A DNA stretch of 64,000 bases from Acinetobacter rathckeae. GTDB lineage: Bacteria > Pseudomonadota > Gammaproteobacteria > Pseudomonadales > Moraxellaceae. The position numbers were made by a program, and so were the translations under genes. Position 1 is the stretch's first letter, and each line of letters opens with the position of its first letter. The stretch covers positions 18,043 to 82,042 of the forward strand of contig NZ_VTDO01000010.1 in NCBI RefSeq assembly GCF_015627125.1, given 5' to 3'. This document shows positions 8,256 through 17,622 of the stretch, one piece after another. The notes under the pieces were generated by a model that was given only the letters and a program-made list of their open reading frames with translations, made no database searches and was not told where the DNA came from.

Positions 8256-10247
8256 TTAAAACTTAAATTCAACCCGTGCCCAGTAGTTGCGACCAATATT
8301 ATCAACTTGGTCTGTACCACTAAAACCAACATTAGCATTACCCAGTTTATTTAAATGCTCGCTATAAGTGCGGTCAAAAACATTATCAATACCCAGAGCC
8401 AAAGTGACTCCATTGTTCCAACGGTATGCACTATTTAAAGAGACCGTGGCAAAGCCCTGACTTGGCCCTAAATCATAACCCACAATATTGCCTTGTTTTT
8501 GGCTATAGCGATGCTGTGCTGCCACTACACGCCACAATGCACCAACGCTATACTGGTCTGCAACATAACGTAAGTTTACACGTGCTTCTAACGGTGCAAT
8601 TTGTGGTAAAGCACGGTTTTGGGTGGTATTTTCTCCCCAAGCGTACATGGCACTCACATCAGTTTGAATATGCGGTGTAAATTTATACCCCACACCAAAC
8701 TCTCCGCCTGCAATTTTAGCATTTACATTCATCGCATTGGTTGCCGTACCGTATTGGGTCAAAATAAAGTCTTGCACATATCCTGCATAAGCAGATGCCC
8801 AATGGTTTAAGCGCTGCCCCTGATACTGATACCCCAAATCAAGTTGAGTGGTTTTTTCTGCTTTTACTGCATTAAATACATCTTGGCGACCATTACCTAA
8901 ACTTGGCGAAAATATTTCCCAATAGTCTGGCATACGCTGTACATGACCAACGCCAATATAGGTTTTGGTATTGAGTGCAGGAAACTCACTTTCTAAACGT
9001 ATAAAACCACTTGGTAACGTTTGGCTACGCTTTTGGTTAAACCTCTGTGTCGCCACTCTAAAATCTTTGACATCTACAGCATCTACACGTGTACCGATGA
9101 CCACTTTTTGTTGCTCAGACAGTGCATGTGATGCTTCAGCAAAAATACCATATGACTCAAATGACATATCTTTTTGACGTGGCAACTGTTTATAGAACCG
9201 TGTACCACGTTTATTATGGCTGTTATATTGATGATCTAACCCTGTTAGCACGGTCCAATCACTCACATGGGCAGTGATCTCCATGCGCTCATTTAAAGTC
9301 TTACGTGCCACATTTGAAGCCATCGCCATATTTTTATTCAGCGGTCGTAAACCATAATTATCCATCACATGGTCATTAAAATTATAGTTCAATTGTAGAT
9401 CTATTTTCTCAATCACATCATTGATATAGGTTTGCTGAAAACGAAGCCCCAAATGGTCTCTGGCAAACAAAGTACCGTCCATACCACGGCCTGCATATGC
9501 CACTTGCCCATTGGCTTTTCCTGCTGTGGCTTCTAACCACGTATGTTCAGTTGGTCTCCAACCCAGTGCGAGATCTGTATTCCATTTTTCCCAATTGGCA
9601 TGCACGGTTTTACCTGCACCATCAACATAATCATTTGACACCGAACGGTTTGCATTTAAGCGAGCATAGTACTGTTGATCTCCCACAGCCACATCTACAT
9701 TATGGTCTAAACGACCAAATGAGCCCATGACTGTGCTGACCTGACCTTTATAAAACTGACCATCATTAAACGTTACAGGCTTGCTATCAAATAATACTGT
9801 TGCAGCAGAGCCTGGGTTAGCAAAGCGTACTGTTTCAGGGCCTTTAATCACGGTCATCTGATCAAAACGCTCAGGTGAAATATAAGAGGTCGGTGCATCC
9901 ATACGACCACCGCATGCCCCAAGGTTTTCAGAGTTATCTGACAAGACTTTTATACGAGAGCCAAACATGCCTCTAAAAGTAATATCACTATTGACCATAC
10001 CTGCACTTTTCACGGCGTTAAAGCCCATAATACTTTGTAAATATGCAGCACCATCCACTGAAGGCATGGGTTGAGTCGGTTGTTTCGGGTCTAGCACGAC
10101 TACTAGACCATTAGCAGTGTTTCCTTTTTCTGCAGTACTCACAATTGGGGTGAGCTGCACCACTTGGTCAGCATAAGTATGCTGTACATATAAGATACAA
10201 GAAATCATGGCAGCCAAAGGGCGCATAACATAAGTTGAAGTAGACAT
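8256..10247 (-). CDS. oprC: TonB-dependent copper receptor, OprC/NosA type
   Basis: A 663-residue outer-membrane receptor that imports copper with energy from TonB. A signal peptide ends at about residue 26 (QHTYA). A plug domain follows, containing ITFRGMFG and GPETVRFANPGSAAT, then a 22-strand barrel ending in the aromatic residue of VEFKF. The Cys-x3-Met site (ACGGRM, residues 112-116) and the His-x-Met site (HVM, residues 293-295) of OprC-type copper binding are both present. The frame opens with a TTG at 10259, but the ATG at 10247 has a purine-rich site and gives a normal signal peptide. A DUF2946 gene follows upstream, as is usual for this receptor. Confidence 0.9.
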   Translation of the reverse strand: MSTSTYVMRPLAAMISCILYVQHTYADQVVQLTPIVSTAEKGNTANGLVVVLDPKQPTQPMPSVDGAAYLQSIMGFNAVKSAGMVNSDITFRGMFGSRIKVLSDNSENLGACGGRMDAPTSYISPERFDQMTVIKGPETVRFANPGSAATVLFDSKPVTFNDGQFYKGQVSTVMGSFGRLDHNVDVAVGDQQYYARLNANRSVSNDYVDGAGKTVHANWEKWNTDLALGWRPTEHTWLEATAGKANGQVAYAGRGMDGTLFARDHLGLRFQQTYINDVIEKIDLQLNYNFNDHVMDNYGLRPLNKNMAMASNVARKTLNERMEITAHVSDWTVLTGLDHQYNSHNKRGTRFYKQLPRQKDMSFESYGIFAEASHALSEQQKVVIGTRVDAVDVKDFRVATQRFNQKRSQTLPSGFIRLESEFPALNTKTYIGVGHVQRMPDYWEIFSPSLGNGRQDVFNAVKAEKTTQLDLGYQYQGQRLNHWASAYAGYVQDFILTQYGTATNAMNVNAKIAGGEFGVGYKFTPHIQTDVSAMYAWGENTTQNRALPQIAPLEARVNLRYVADQYSVGALWRVVAAQHRYSQKQGNIVGYDLGPSQGFATVSLNSAYRWNNGVTLALGIDNVFDRTYSEHLNKLGNANVGFSGTDQVDNIGRNYWARVEFKF

Positions 10248-10335
10248 ATTTTTTCTCAAATTTTAGCTGTAACAAAGCAATACTGGGTAAAATCACCCAA
10301 TATGACGTGTTCAATACATGTTTTAATGACGTGTT

Positions 10336-10791
10336 CTAGCTAAACGATGGCGGTGCTCGCCCTTGAGGTATGAGAAATAAACGCTGTAAATTAAAGTACA
10401 CATGCTTAAATGCATGCATAAATGCCAGTAGTCTGACCTTCAATTTGACAAATATTTCGTTAATGCCTAAATCCAAGAATGGAATCAGATGATTATAAAC
10501 GGTACAAAATGGACACTGATGATATGCATCATGCATACCCGTTGTATGATTGGAGTGTGCTTTGGCCGTAAAAGGTTTTTCTACTGTTTCGGTATGATGA
10601 TGGTGTGTTGAACTCATGGCATCTGTATGATGCATGCTATGTTCAGTTTGAGGTTGTTCAAGTGCAGTGGTAATGGTTTCACACAGCACAGCCACCTGCA
10701 TTTGCTCAGGCAAAAAAGGTTGCAGAAAGACGGCAAGCTGTAAAATTATGGCACTGATTGACAGTACCCACCCCATCTGAAACAAAAGCAC
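10336..10791 (-). CDS. DUF2946-type His-rich membrane-anchored protein
   Basis: About 151 residues from a GTG, or 146 from the ATG at 10776. There is an N-terminal hydrophobic helix, then a His-rich stretch (STHHHHTET, AKAHSNHTTGMHDAYHQ), a CPFC motif, and a hydrophobic C-terminal part. The CPFC motif and layout match DUF2946 proteins, which are typically encoded beside copper receptors. The His and Cys residues suggest periplasmic copper binding or delivery to OprC, which is inferred. It lies 88 bp upstream of oprC on the same strand. The start is uncertain because no Shine-Dalgarno site is clear. Confidence 0.75.
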   Translation of the reverse strand: MLLFQMGWVLSISAIILQLAVFLQPFLPEQMQVAVLCETITTALEQPQTEHSMHHTDAMSSTHHHHTETVEKPFTAKAHSNHTTGMHDAYHQCPFCTVYNHLIPFLDLGINEIFVKLKVRLLAFMHAFKHVYFNLQRLFLIPQGRAPPSFS

Positions 10792-10924
10792 AAAACCGTT
10801 GAATTTATTACATTAAATTATAGCATAAGTCATATTATTTAGGCATATCAACCTATATTAGATTGATTGAAAATCACGATAAGTATAGAAAAATAATATA
10901 TTATTCAATACATTAAAATACTTG

Positions 10925-11338
10925 TCACTTAACTGTTTTATCACACAACCACATACCAAAAAGCATAGCAATAATAAAGTAAATGGCTTGCATATATCCC
11001 AAAGAAAGGAGTGCCAAAACCGGTGCAGGGCAAATGCCAGAAATACCCCAGCCTATACCAAACAATGTTGCACCCAGTAATAATTTACGATCTATCTGCT
11101 GCCCTGTAGGTAGGTGTATTTTTTCATTAAACCACGTATTGTTTATTTTATGATGTTTCACCAGTTGAAATGGAATGATGGCCACTAAAATTGCCCCGAT
11201 CATTACAAAGGCTAAACGTGCATTCCAGTGCCCAAAAATATCTAAAAAAGAGTGTACAGTATGCGGATTGATCATATCTAAAATCATCAAACCTAATGCA
11301 AAAATCCCACCCCATAAAAATGCCAATGCTTTTTTCAT
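10925..11338 (-). CDS. DUF6691 half-size YeeE/YedE-type transporter subunit
   Basis: A 137-residue membrane protein with about four hydrophobic segments and the family motif FGIGWGISGICPAPVLALLSLG near its C-terminus (key residues GxGWGxxGxCPxP). It is the second half of a split YeeE/YedE-type protein, a family tied to thiosulfate or other sulfur-compound uptake. The partner half ends 9 bp upstream on the same strand, and the two probably act as one transporter. Confidence 0.82.
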   Translation of the reverse strand: MKKALAFLWGGIFALGLMILDMINPHTVHSFLDIFGHWNARLAFVMIGAILVAIIPFQLVKHHKINNTWFNEKIHLPTGQQIDRKLLLGATLFGIGWGISGICPAPVLALLSLGYMQAIYFIIAMLFGMWLCDKTVK

Positions 11339-11347
11339 GGTGTCCTC

Positions 11348-11755
11348 TCAGGCAAAAATGTGTTTGAGTAAAAAAACTGTTAAAAACCCAGCGCACATAA
11401 ACACAGCAGTTGCAATAATTGAACGTAAAGACAAACGGCTAATACCACACACCCCATGACCACTGGTGCAACCTGAACCTAAACGCGTGCCAAAGCCCAC
11501 CAATACGCCACTAATGACAAGCCATATCGCAGAAGTTTCCAACTGAATATCTAGTGGTTGAAGGTATTGATAGATAAAAGGCACAACCATTAATCCCATG
11601 AGAAACCAAAAACTACTGTGTTGGAATATCATTTTGTAATGAAGTTGTTGTGAGATCATGCCACTAACCCCTGCCACACGACCATGCGTCAATAAATAAC
11701 CCACCACAGCAATACCAATGAGCACACCACCGACTAAACTTTGTATGTATTCCAT
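11348..11755 (-). CDS. YeeE/YedE family transporter subunit, N-terminal half
   Basis: A 135-residue membrane protein with four hydrophobic segments. It carries the family cysteine motif GFGTRLGSGCTSGHGVCGIS at about residues 87-106, which in YeeE/TsuA proteins lines the thiosulfate path. With the downstream DUF6691 protein it makes a complete two-part transporter. It follows a GNAT gene by 10 bp, and the spacing in this run (10, 10, 9 bp) suggests co-transcription with the siderophore receptor upstream. The ATG at 11755 is the only sensible start. Confidence 0.85.
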   Translation of the reverse strand: MEYIQSLVGGVLIGIAVVGYLLTHGRVAGVSGMISQQLHYKMIFQHSSFWFLMGLMVVPFIYQYLQPLDIQLETSAIWLVISGVLVGFGTRLGSGCTSGHGVCGISRLSLRSIIATAVFMCAGFLTVFLLKHIFA

Positions 11756-11765
11756 GATTCAATGC

Positions 11766-12320
11766 TCACTGATAATTTATTGTATTGAATGAAGATGAAT
11801 CTAAGCGCATATGTATGGTATACCATATTGGGTCTTGTTCTTCTAATATGGTCTCAAAACCCTGCTGTAACCAAAATGCTTTTGCACCTGCCAAAAATGG
11901 CTGGGTATGTAAATAAATGACATCTATATTTTTTTGATGTGCAAGCTGTTTTAACTTCTGTACCAATTGCGTAGCGATCTGTTGCCTGCGGTACTGTGGC
12001 AAAACATAAAGCTTAACCAACTCGACTACAGTCTGTGCTTTTAAATCAAATAAATGCGAAAAACGTTGGTCATAGGCTCGAAAACCTGCAACTGCAACCA
12101 ATTTTTTTTGCTCATATACTGCAATAAAACACCCCAAAGGGTGCTCAATAAAAGTCTGCTGAAAAAAAGAAAGATCATCAGGAATCACCTGATGATCTAA
12201 CATGGGAAACATGATTCGACGGCCTGCCATTACAAAATCAGTCATCGCTTGAATTTGCAAGGCATCTGCTTTCTCAACCACTTTAAACTGTAATGCTGTT
12301 GTTGTGGTGAGAAAAGACAT
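11766..12320 (-). CDS. GNAT family N-acetyltransferase
   Basis: A 184-residue acetyl-CoA-dependent acyltransferase fold. The central motif VELVKLYVLPQYRRQQIATQLV (residues about 98-119, with R-R-Q-Q-I-A at the acetyl-CoA loop) and the following AGAKAFWLQQGF segment are typical of GNAT proteins. The substrate is unknown. Its place 10 bp after a TonB siderophore receptor and before a YeeE pair suggests a role in handling the imported ligand, or a simple hitchhiker. Only the first reading has any support, and that is positional. Confidence 0.8.
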   Translation of the reverse strand: MSFLTTTTALQFKVVEKADALQIQAMTDFVMAGRRIMFPMLDHQVIPDDLSFFQQTFIEHPLGCFIAVYEQKKLVAVAGFRAYDQRFSHLFDLKAQTVVELVKLYVLPQYRRQQIATQLVQKLKQLAHQKNIDVIYLHTQPFLAGAKAFWLQQGFETILEEQDPIWYTIHMRLDSSSFNTINYQ

Positions 12321-12330
12321 ATTTACTCCA

Positions 12331-14439
12331 TTAGAATTTATAATTTACTGTTAAAAAGATTTCTCGTGGATTACCTGGAGTCACCCACTGTTGTGCATAG
12401 CTTGATGCATAATACGTTTTGTTAAATACGTTATTGAGTGTCGCTTGAAAACGTAAGTTACTGCTTGCTTCGTAGTACGCATTGAGATTTGCAATGGTAT
12501 ATGCAGGTAAGTTAAAGCCATCATCTGCCATGCTACCAGAGCGTGAAGACATGTATTGTACATTACCACCTAAACCAATTTTTTGCTCGCCTGATTGCCA
12601 GACATCATAGTTTGCTAACACGTTTGCACTGTTTTTCGGGCTATTTAAAATACGTGCACCTTTGTAATCGCCTTTTTCAACTTTAGCATGTGTATAAGTA
12701 TATGCGAGTTTTACATTTAAACGCTCTGTCGGTTGCATAGCAACATCTAATTCTACACCACGGCTTTTTTCTTCGCCATTTGCAATACTAAATGCGGTAT
12801 CTTTTGGATTGGTTGCCAATACATTCTGTTTTTTCACGTGGAACACAGACATTGAAGACGTCAGTAAGCCATCTAGTAGTTTTGCTTTTGCACCTAGCTC
12901 ATACGACCACGATTTTTCAGGATCAAAACCTTGACCATTAATATCTAGACCAGAGTTTAAGTGAAAGGCTTGACCTGCACTTGCAAACACAGACCATTCA
13001 TCATTCACTAAATAGTTCACCGATGCTCTTGGGCTAAAGTGAGTAAAGTTACTTTTACCTAATACATTGGTTCTTTTATTCAATAGTGATTGTTTGTAAT
13101 AATCTAAACGACCACCGAACAGCACAGACCACTGTGGATCTAGCTCAATATAATCACTTAAGGTTAACGCTGCATTTTTTTGGACTTCTTTGGTACTAGA
13201 TACTACACCCGTCACCTCTGGTAACGTTGTTGTATAAACAGGATTATAAATATTAATAAAGTATGAATTAGCACGGTAACGTTTGAGTGTGTTTTCTAAG
13301 GTCAACTCACTCAGACTTGTACCAATCACCACTTTATGTTCAATGCTACCCGTTGCAAACTCACCTAAAGCATCATGATTGAGCAAATAACTGGTTGAGT
13401 GATTATCACGTAAACGGCGTTCGCGGTTTAGATCGCCATTTGCTTGCACGTTTTGCAAACGTGCTTCAGTTGAATAGCCTTTTAAACTGTTGTCTTTATA
13501 GGTAAACGACGCTTGGCTTTTCCATGCATCATTCCATAGGTGTTCAACACGTAATTGCTGTAATGTATCTTTCATGGTCAATTGACCATCATTTTTTTGA
13601 CCTAAAAAGCGAGTGATTGGAATCACACCAAGCTGATTATTGACAGCCACCACACCACGGTCGAATTGGGTATGAATGGTTGAATATTCACTGTCATAAT
13701 TCACTTGTGTTTGATCTGACGGTTTCCATGTCAGTTGTGGTGCAACAAATACACGGTCATTTTTTACAAAATCACGAAAGCTATGGTTTTTCTCATAAGC
13801 TGCATCTAAACGGTATGCCAAAGTATCTGTAATAGCATCGGTTGAACCTACTGCAACACGGTATTGGTCATGTGAACCTGCTCGTGCAGAAACTTCTTGC
13901 TCAGGGCTAAATTTTGGCTTTTTAGTCACAACATTTAGCGTACCACCTGGGTCTCCTGCCCCATACATGGCCGCTTCTGGGCCTTTCAGAAACTCAACTT
14001 GTTGAATATTGGCCATATCTCTTGACGCAGATAAACCTAAGTTATTAATACCATTACGTAAACTAGATGCCCCAATGGTTTGGTCAGTATAAAAACCACG
14101 GACTGAGTAGTTGTCCCATAACCCACCAAATGGGTTGAGTACCGACACACCACTCACCACCCCCAACGTATCACTAATACGTTGTGCATTGGTATCTTGT
14201 AATACTTTTGCAGAAACCACCGCCACATTTTTTGGTGTTTTCATCGGGTCAATGGCAAATTTTGTAGATGCACTTGAAGGTTTACCTGCATAAGGGACTT
14301 TGACGGTGCTTTCTGATTGAAATGAAAGCGAATTAAGCACAGCAACATCTTCAGATTGTGATGTTTTTTGTTCTTCTGCTTGAGCAAGGGGAGTAACACA
14401 CAGAAGGGTTAAAGGTACAAGGTTTAGCCACTGTTTCAT
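12331..14439 (-). CDS. TonB-dependent siderophore receptor
   Basis: A 702-residue outer-membrane receptor for a ferric siderophore. A signal peptide ends LAQA at about residue 22, followed by a TonB-proximal segment, a plug with VSVLNPFGGLWDNYSVRGF and FLKGPEAAMYGAGDPGG (siderophore-receptor type, as in FhuA/FhuE), and a barrel ending LTVNYKF. The frame extends to a TTG at 14457, but the ATG at 14439 starts a clean signal sequence. It faces a divergent binding-protein/permease/ATPase operon, so receptor and inner-membrane importer are controlled from one intergenic region. Which siderophore it takes is unknown. Confidence 0.9.
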   Translation of the reverse strand: MKQWLNLVPLTLLCVTPLAQAEEQKTSQSEDVAVLNSLSFQSESTVKVPYAGKPSSASTKFAIDPMKTPKNVAVVSAKVLQDTNAQRISDTLGVVSGVSVLNPFGGLWDNYSVRGFYTDQTIGASSLRNGINNLGLSASRDMANIQQVEFLKGPEAAMYGAGDPGGTLNVVTKKPKFSPEQEVSARAGSHDQYRVAVGSTDAITDTLAYRLDAAYEKNHSFRDFVKNDRVFVAPQLTWKPSDQTQVNYDSEYSTIHTQFDRGVVAVNNQLGVIPITRFLGQKNDGQLTMKDTLQQLRVEHLWNDAWKSQASFTYKDNSLKGYSTEARLQNVQANGDLNRERRLRDNHSTSYLLNHDALGEFATGSIEHKVVIGTSLSELTLENTLKRYRANSYFINIYNPVYTTTLPEVTGVVSSTKEVQKNAALTLSDYIELDPQWSVLFGGRLDYYKQSLLNKRTNVLGKSNFTHFSPRASVNYLVNDEWSVFASAGQAFHLNSGLDINGQGFDPEKSWSYELGAKAKLLDGLLTSSMSVFHVKKQNVLATNPKDTAFSIANGEEKSRGVELDVAMQPTERLNVKLAYTYTHAKVEKGDYKGARILNSPKNSANVLANYDVWQSGEQKIGLGGNVQYMSSRSGSMADDGFNLPAYTIANLNAYYEASSNLRFQATLNNVFNKTYYASSYAQQWVTPGNPREIFLTVNYKF

Positions 14440-14623
14440 GTTATTTAACTTCGACAAATATTACGTTATAATATAACACTATAACTAAAACTTATACAAT
14501 AATTCAATCTTTATTTAAGGTTGGTCATGTTCATAAATACAAAATATAAACTACATCAATCATTTTTCAAATAATGAAACACCATTAACATGTTAAAAAT
14601 AAATGCTTTTCACCCCAATAAAT

Positions 14624-14642
14624 ACAAATAATTCTTATTCTC
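14624..14642. promoter_or_regulatory. Possible Fur box
   Basis: ACAAATAATTCTTATTCTC, read on the minus strand, agrees with the 19-bp Fur consensus at about 12 of 19 positions. It lies between the divergent receptor and binding-protein genes, where iron control is expected. The match is moderate, in AT-rich DNA. Confidence 0.4.
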
Positions 14643-14755
14643 TTTAGTGCATTAATTTTTTTAAAAAACATTCAATTTTTATGATTTTTCTACATGATGT
14701 GGTTAGAATCTTGCTGTTTTTTATACTTTATTCAATCTCGCTGATGGAGCAATAT

Positions 14756-15823
14756 GTGAACATGTACGTTCTTCGTCATCATCTATGGCAAATGATGACC
14801 TGTATGGTCTTGGTTGTCATCACAGTATGGCTCAGTGCATGTAGCGCTCCACCTTCTGTAGCAACGTCACCGATGAATTCACCCACAGACATTCAAGTCA
14901 CCGATGCTTCAAATCATACCGTTACCTTAACACGCCCTGCACAGCGCATTGTGGTGCTCTTTGAGGCCAGTTTAGATGATTTATATATGCTCGGTGCAGG
15001 TCAGTCTGTGGTGGGCATTCCTGCTAAAGTTTACCATTCACCCAGTCTTTTTGCGGCATATCGCCTCCTCGACCCACGTATTGCACAACAACAGATTGCA
15101 ACACCCAGTAGCTGGGAAGCATCGACCAATTTAGAAAGCATTGTGGCATTACAACCCGATTTGGTTTTAGTCAGTTCAGGGCAACGAGATGTCATTGAGC
15201 TATTAAAAAGCATGCACATTGCTGTTTATGCCGTACAGTCAGAAAACTATCAGCAAACTCGTAAAGAACTCCTAGATCTTGGTGTCTTAACAGGACAAGC
15301 TGAACGCGCGAAACAGTTGGTGAGTTTTATTGAAGATGAAATTCAAGCCATGCACAACACCAGCAATATGCCCCCTAAACAAGTCTACTATGCATGGTCA
15401 GGTGGGCGTATTTTCTCAACATCAGGCCGTAACTCTATGCCAAACACCGTCATGGCATTGGCAGGCACAGAAAATATTGTTAAAACTGAATTAGACCAAC
15501 CCACAGTGAACCCTGAGCATTTAATTGAATGGAATCCAGATGTGATTTTACTGTGGAACTCTGACCCTAAACTGATTTACAACCGCCCCGAGTTACAGTC
15601 ATTAAAAGCCGTACAAAATAAGCAAGTCTTTAGCTTAAACCCAAGTTTTTTATTTAACCCCCACACACCCAAAATTTTATTGGCAGCCAATCAATTACAC
15701 CACTGGGTGAGCCCATCAAAACAGTCAGCAATTTATGCCAGCCAAGATCAAAAACGTATTTTAAGCATGTTTTATGGCCCAATCATTGCAGAGCAGTTGC
15801 TGCAACTTGCTAAAAATACCTAA
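14756..15823 (+). CDS. Iron-siderophore ABC transporter substrate-binding lipoprotein
   Basis: About 355 residues of the periplasmic-binding-protein type 2 (BtuF/FecB) fold. A hydrophobic signal ends in the lipobox LSAC, so it is an anchored lipoprotein. Family segments include ITRPAQRIVVL-like RPAQRIVVLFEASLDDLYML, ALQPDLVLVSSG and LIEWNPDVILLW. The frame opens at 14681, but the GTG at 14756 sits six bases after GGAG, while the earlier codons encode an unlikely second hydrophobic run. ATGs at 14744 and 14762 are alternatives. It delivers the ferric siderophore to the permease encoded 9 bp downstream. Confidence 0.85.
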   Translation: MNMYVLRHHLWQMMTCMVLVVITVWLSACSAPPSVATSPMNSPTDIQVTDASNHTVTLTRPAQRIVVLFEASLDDLYMLGAGQSVVGIPAKVYHSPSLFAAYRLLDPRIAQQQIATPSSWEASTNLESIVALQPDLVLVSSGQRDVIELLKSMHIAVYAVQSENYQQTRKELLDLGVLTGQAERAKQLVSFIEDEIQAMHNTSNMPPKQVYYAWSGGRIFSTSGRNSMPNTVMALAGTENIVKTELDQPTVNPEHLIEWNPDVILLWNSDPKLIYNRPELQSLKAVQNKQVFSLNPSFLFNPHTPKILLAANQLHHWVSPSKQSAIYASQDQKRILSMFYGPIIAEQLLQLAKNT

Positions 15824-15832
15824 GGATATATT

Positions 15833-16849
15833 TTGAAAACCCCAGTTTTTTGCATGATTTACGTGTTTCCAATCCCATTTATTATTTTTTCTTTACTGAT
15901 TGGGCCATCGCAACAATTTGGCTGTATAGATTACGCCCATGCCTTACTCAGTTTTGTATTACCCTCACACTACTTTAGCCAGTACCATGCCAATGACCTT
16001 GCCATGATGCAAAATATTATTGTTAATATTCGCATGCCTCGGGTTTTTCTCACTTTTTTGGTAGGTGCAGCACTCGCTTCTTCAGGCAATGCCCTACAAG
16101 CCCTATTTCGTAACCCACTGGTGGACTCTTATATTTTAGGTATTTCATCGGGGGCTGCCTTAGGGGCAGCTTTAGCATTACTCACGCAGTGGCTACCTGT
16201 GCAAATTTCAGCCTTCATTTTTGGTATTTTTGCGGTATGTCTGACCTACGCTTTTGCACAGCAACGCCATGAAAAAAGCTCTGTGGTGGTCATTTTACTC
16301 TCAGGCATGATTGTATCGGGCTTATTTATTGCAGGACTAAGTATCGTGCAATATTTGAGTGACCCTTATAAATTACAAGCGATTGTACAATGGACAATGG
16401 GCAATTTACATCAGGCAACATGGAGCAAGGTCAATCAAGCTGTCTTGCCAATTTCTGCTTCACTAATTGTTTTATACATTTTACGCTGGCGTCTAAATTT
16501 ATTGGCTTTAGGGCATTTAGAAGCCCAAGCCGTAGGGGTAGACCCGAAAAAAGACCAATTTATTGTGATTCTATGTGTGACTTTAGCCACTTCATCTTCC
16601 GTGGCTGTGGCAGGAATTATTAGCTTATACGGTCTTTTTCTCCCCCACCTCATTCGCATGATGATTGGTCCTAACAATGCCAAGACTGTGCCTGCAAATA
16701 TTTTTTTAGGCGGTTCTTTTTTACTGCTGATTGATAATATTTCACGTACATTTTCAAGCTTTGAAATTCCAATTGGTATTTTCACCATGCTGCTCGGTGC
16801 ACCGATCTTTTTATATTTAATTCGTCGCTATAACATGAACTGGGCGTAA
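15833..16849 (+). CDS. Iron-siderophore ABC transporter permease (FecCD family)
   Basis: A 338-residue permease with about nine to ten membrane helices. The family motif RMPRVFLTFLVGAALASSGNA is near residue 65, followed by ALFRNPLVDSYILGISSGAALGAAL (RNPLxxxxxLGxxxGA core), and late comes GLFLPHLIRM. A TTG start at 15833 is preceded by AAGGA at good spacing. The protein is a single permease rather than a FecC-FecD pair and would act as a homodimer. It ends 2 bp before the ATPase gene. Confidence 0.9.
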   Translation: MKTPVFCMIYVFPIPFIIFSLLIGPSQQFGCIDYAHALLSFVLPSHYFSQYHANDLAMMQNIIVNIRMPRVFLTFLVGAALASSGNALQALFRNPLVDSYILGISSGAALGAALALLTQWLPVQISAFIFGIFAVCLTYAFAQQRHEKSSVVVILLSGMIVSGLFIAGLSIVQYLSDPYKLQAIVQWTMGNLHQATWSKVNQAVLPISASLIVLYILRWRLNLLALGHLEAQAVGVDPKKDQFIVILCVTLATSSSVAVAGIISLYGLFLPHLIRMMIGPNNAKTVPANIFLGGSFLLLIDNISRTFSSFEIPIGIFTMLLGAPIFLYLIRRYNMNWA

Positions 16850-16851
16850 TC

Positions 16852-17622
16852 ATGACCAATATTTTTATTCGTGAATTAAGTTTCCAATACCAAAACCGTC
16901 AAATTTTAGAGCATATTAACCTACAGTTTCATGCGGAACGTTTTTCTGTATTATTGGGTAAAAATGGCAGTGGAAAGTCAACATTATTCAACCTCATGGC
17001 AGGCATTTACCCCCTGCAACAGGGTCAGATTTTATTCGAAACACAGCCTTTACAGACACTCAAAGGGCAACAACGTGCTAAACAATTTGGCTTTTTGGCA
17101 CAAAATCATCACAGTGTATTTAACTTTCAAGTACTAGATGTAGTCATGACAGGCCGTAGTGCTTTTTCAGGCTATAGACCTTCTTCAACAGACCAAGATC
17201 AAGCTTTTGATGCCTTAAAGTCTTTAGATATTGCACATTTAGCACAAAGAGATTACACCACATTGTCAGGTGGTGAACGCCAATTGGTGATGATCGCACG
17301 GATTTTAACGCAAAACCCTAAAGTTATTTTCTTAGATGAACCCACTAACCATTTAGACATGTACTATCAAGCATTTTTAATGGAAAAGTTACAACAGTTA
17401 AGCCAACAAGGCTACACCATTGTTGCAATTATGCATGACCCCAATTTGGCATTTTTATACGCAGATGACTTTTTCTTTTTAAAGCAACAACAGATTATAA
17501 AAGCCGACAGTAAAGACCAAGCCTCTTGCCCAATACATTTACAGCAGATTTATGGTTTGGCTTTTGAACAAGGGTTTGTGGCTGGTGAACCGATGGTCAT
17601 GCCGAAAAAGAAAAGCTTATAG
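16852..17622 (+). CDS. Iron-siderophore ABC transporter ATP-binding protein (FecE/FepC-like)
   Basis: A 256-residue cytoplasmic ATPase. Walker A is GKNGSGKST near residue 36, the signature is LSGGERQL, Walker B is VIFLDEPTNHLD, and the switch His follows in AIMHD. Length is normal for the family. It is the third gene of the binding protein/permease/ATPase operon and energises siderophore import. Its last 6 bp overlap the end of the histidine kinase gene on the other strand, so no terminator separates the two convergent operons. Confidence 0.92.
   Translation: MTNIFIRELSFQYQNRQILEHINLQFHAERFSVLLGKNGSGKSTLFNLMAGIYPLQQGQILFETQPLQTLKGQQRAKQFGFLAQNHHSVFNFQVLDVVMTGRSAFSGYRPSSTDQDQAFDALKSLDIAHLAQRDYTTLSGGERQLVMIARILTQNPKVIFLDEPTNHLDMYYQAFLMEKLQQLSQQGYTIVAIMHDPNLAFLYADDFFFLKQQQIIKADSKDQASCPIHLQQIYGLAFEQGFVAGEPMVMPKKKSL

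Noticed and set aside
8426..9730. Several plus-strand open frames opposite oprC
   Set aside because: They are antisense shadows of a well-supported receptor gene without ribosome sites.
14681..14755. A longer N-terminus for the siderophore-binding lipoprotein
   Set aside because: It would put an extra hydrophobic stretch before the lipoprotein signal. The GTG at 14756 has the better ribosome site.
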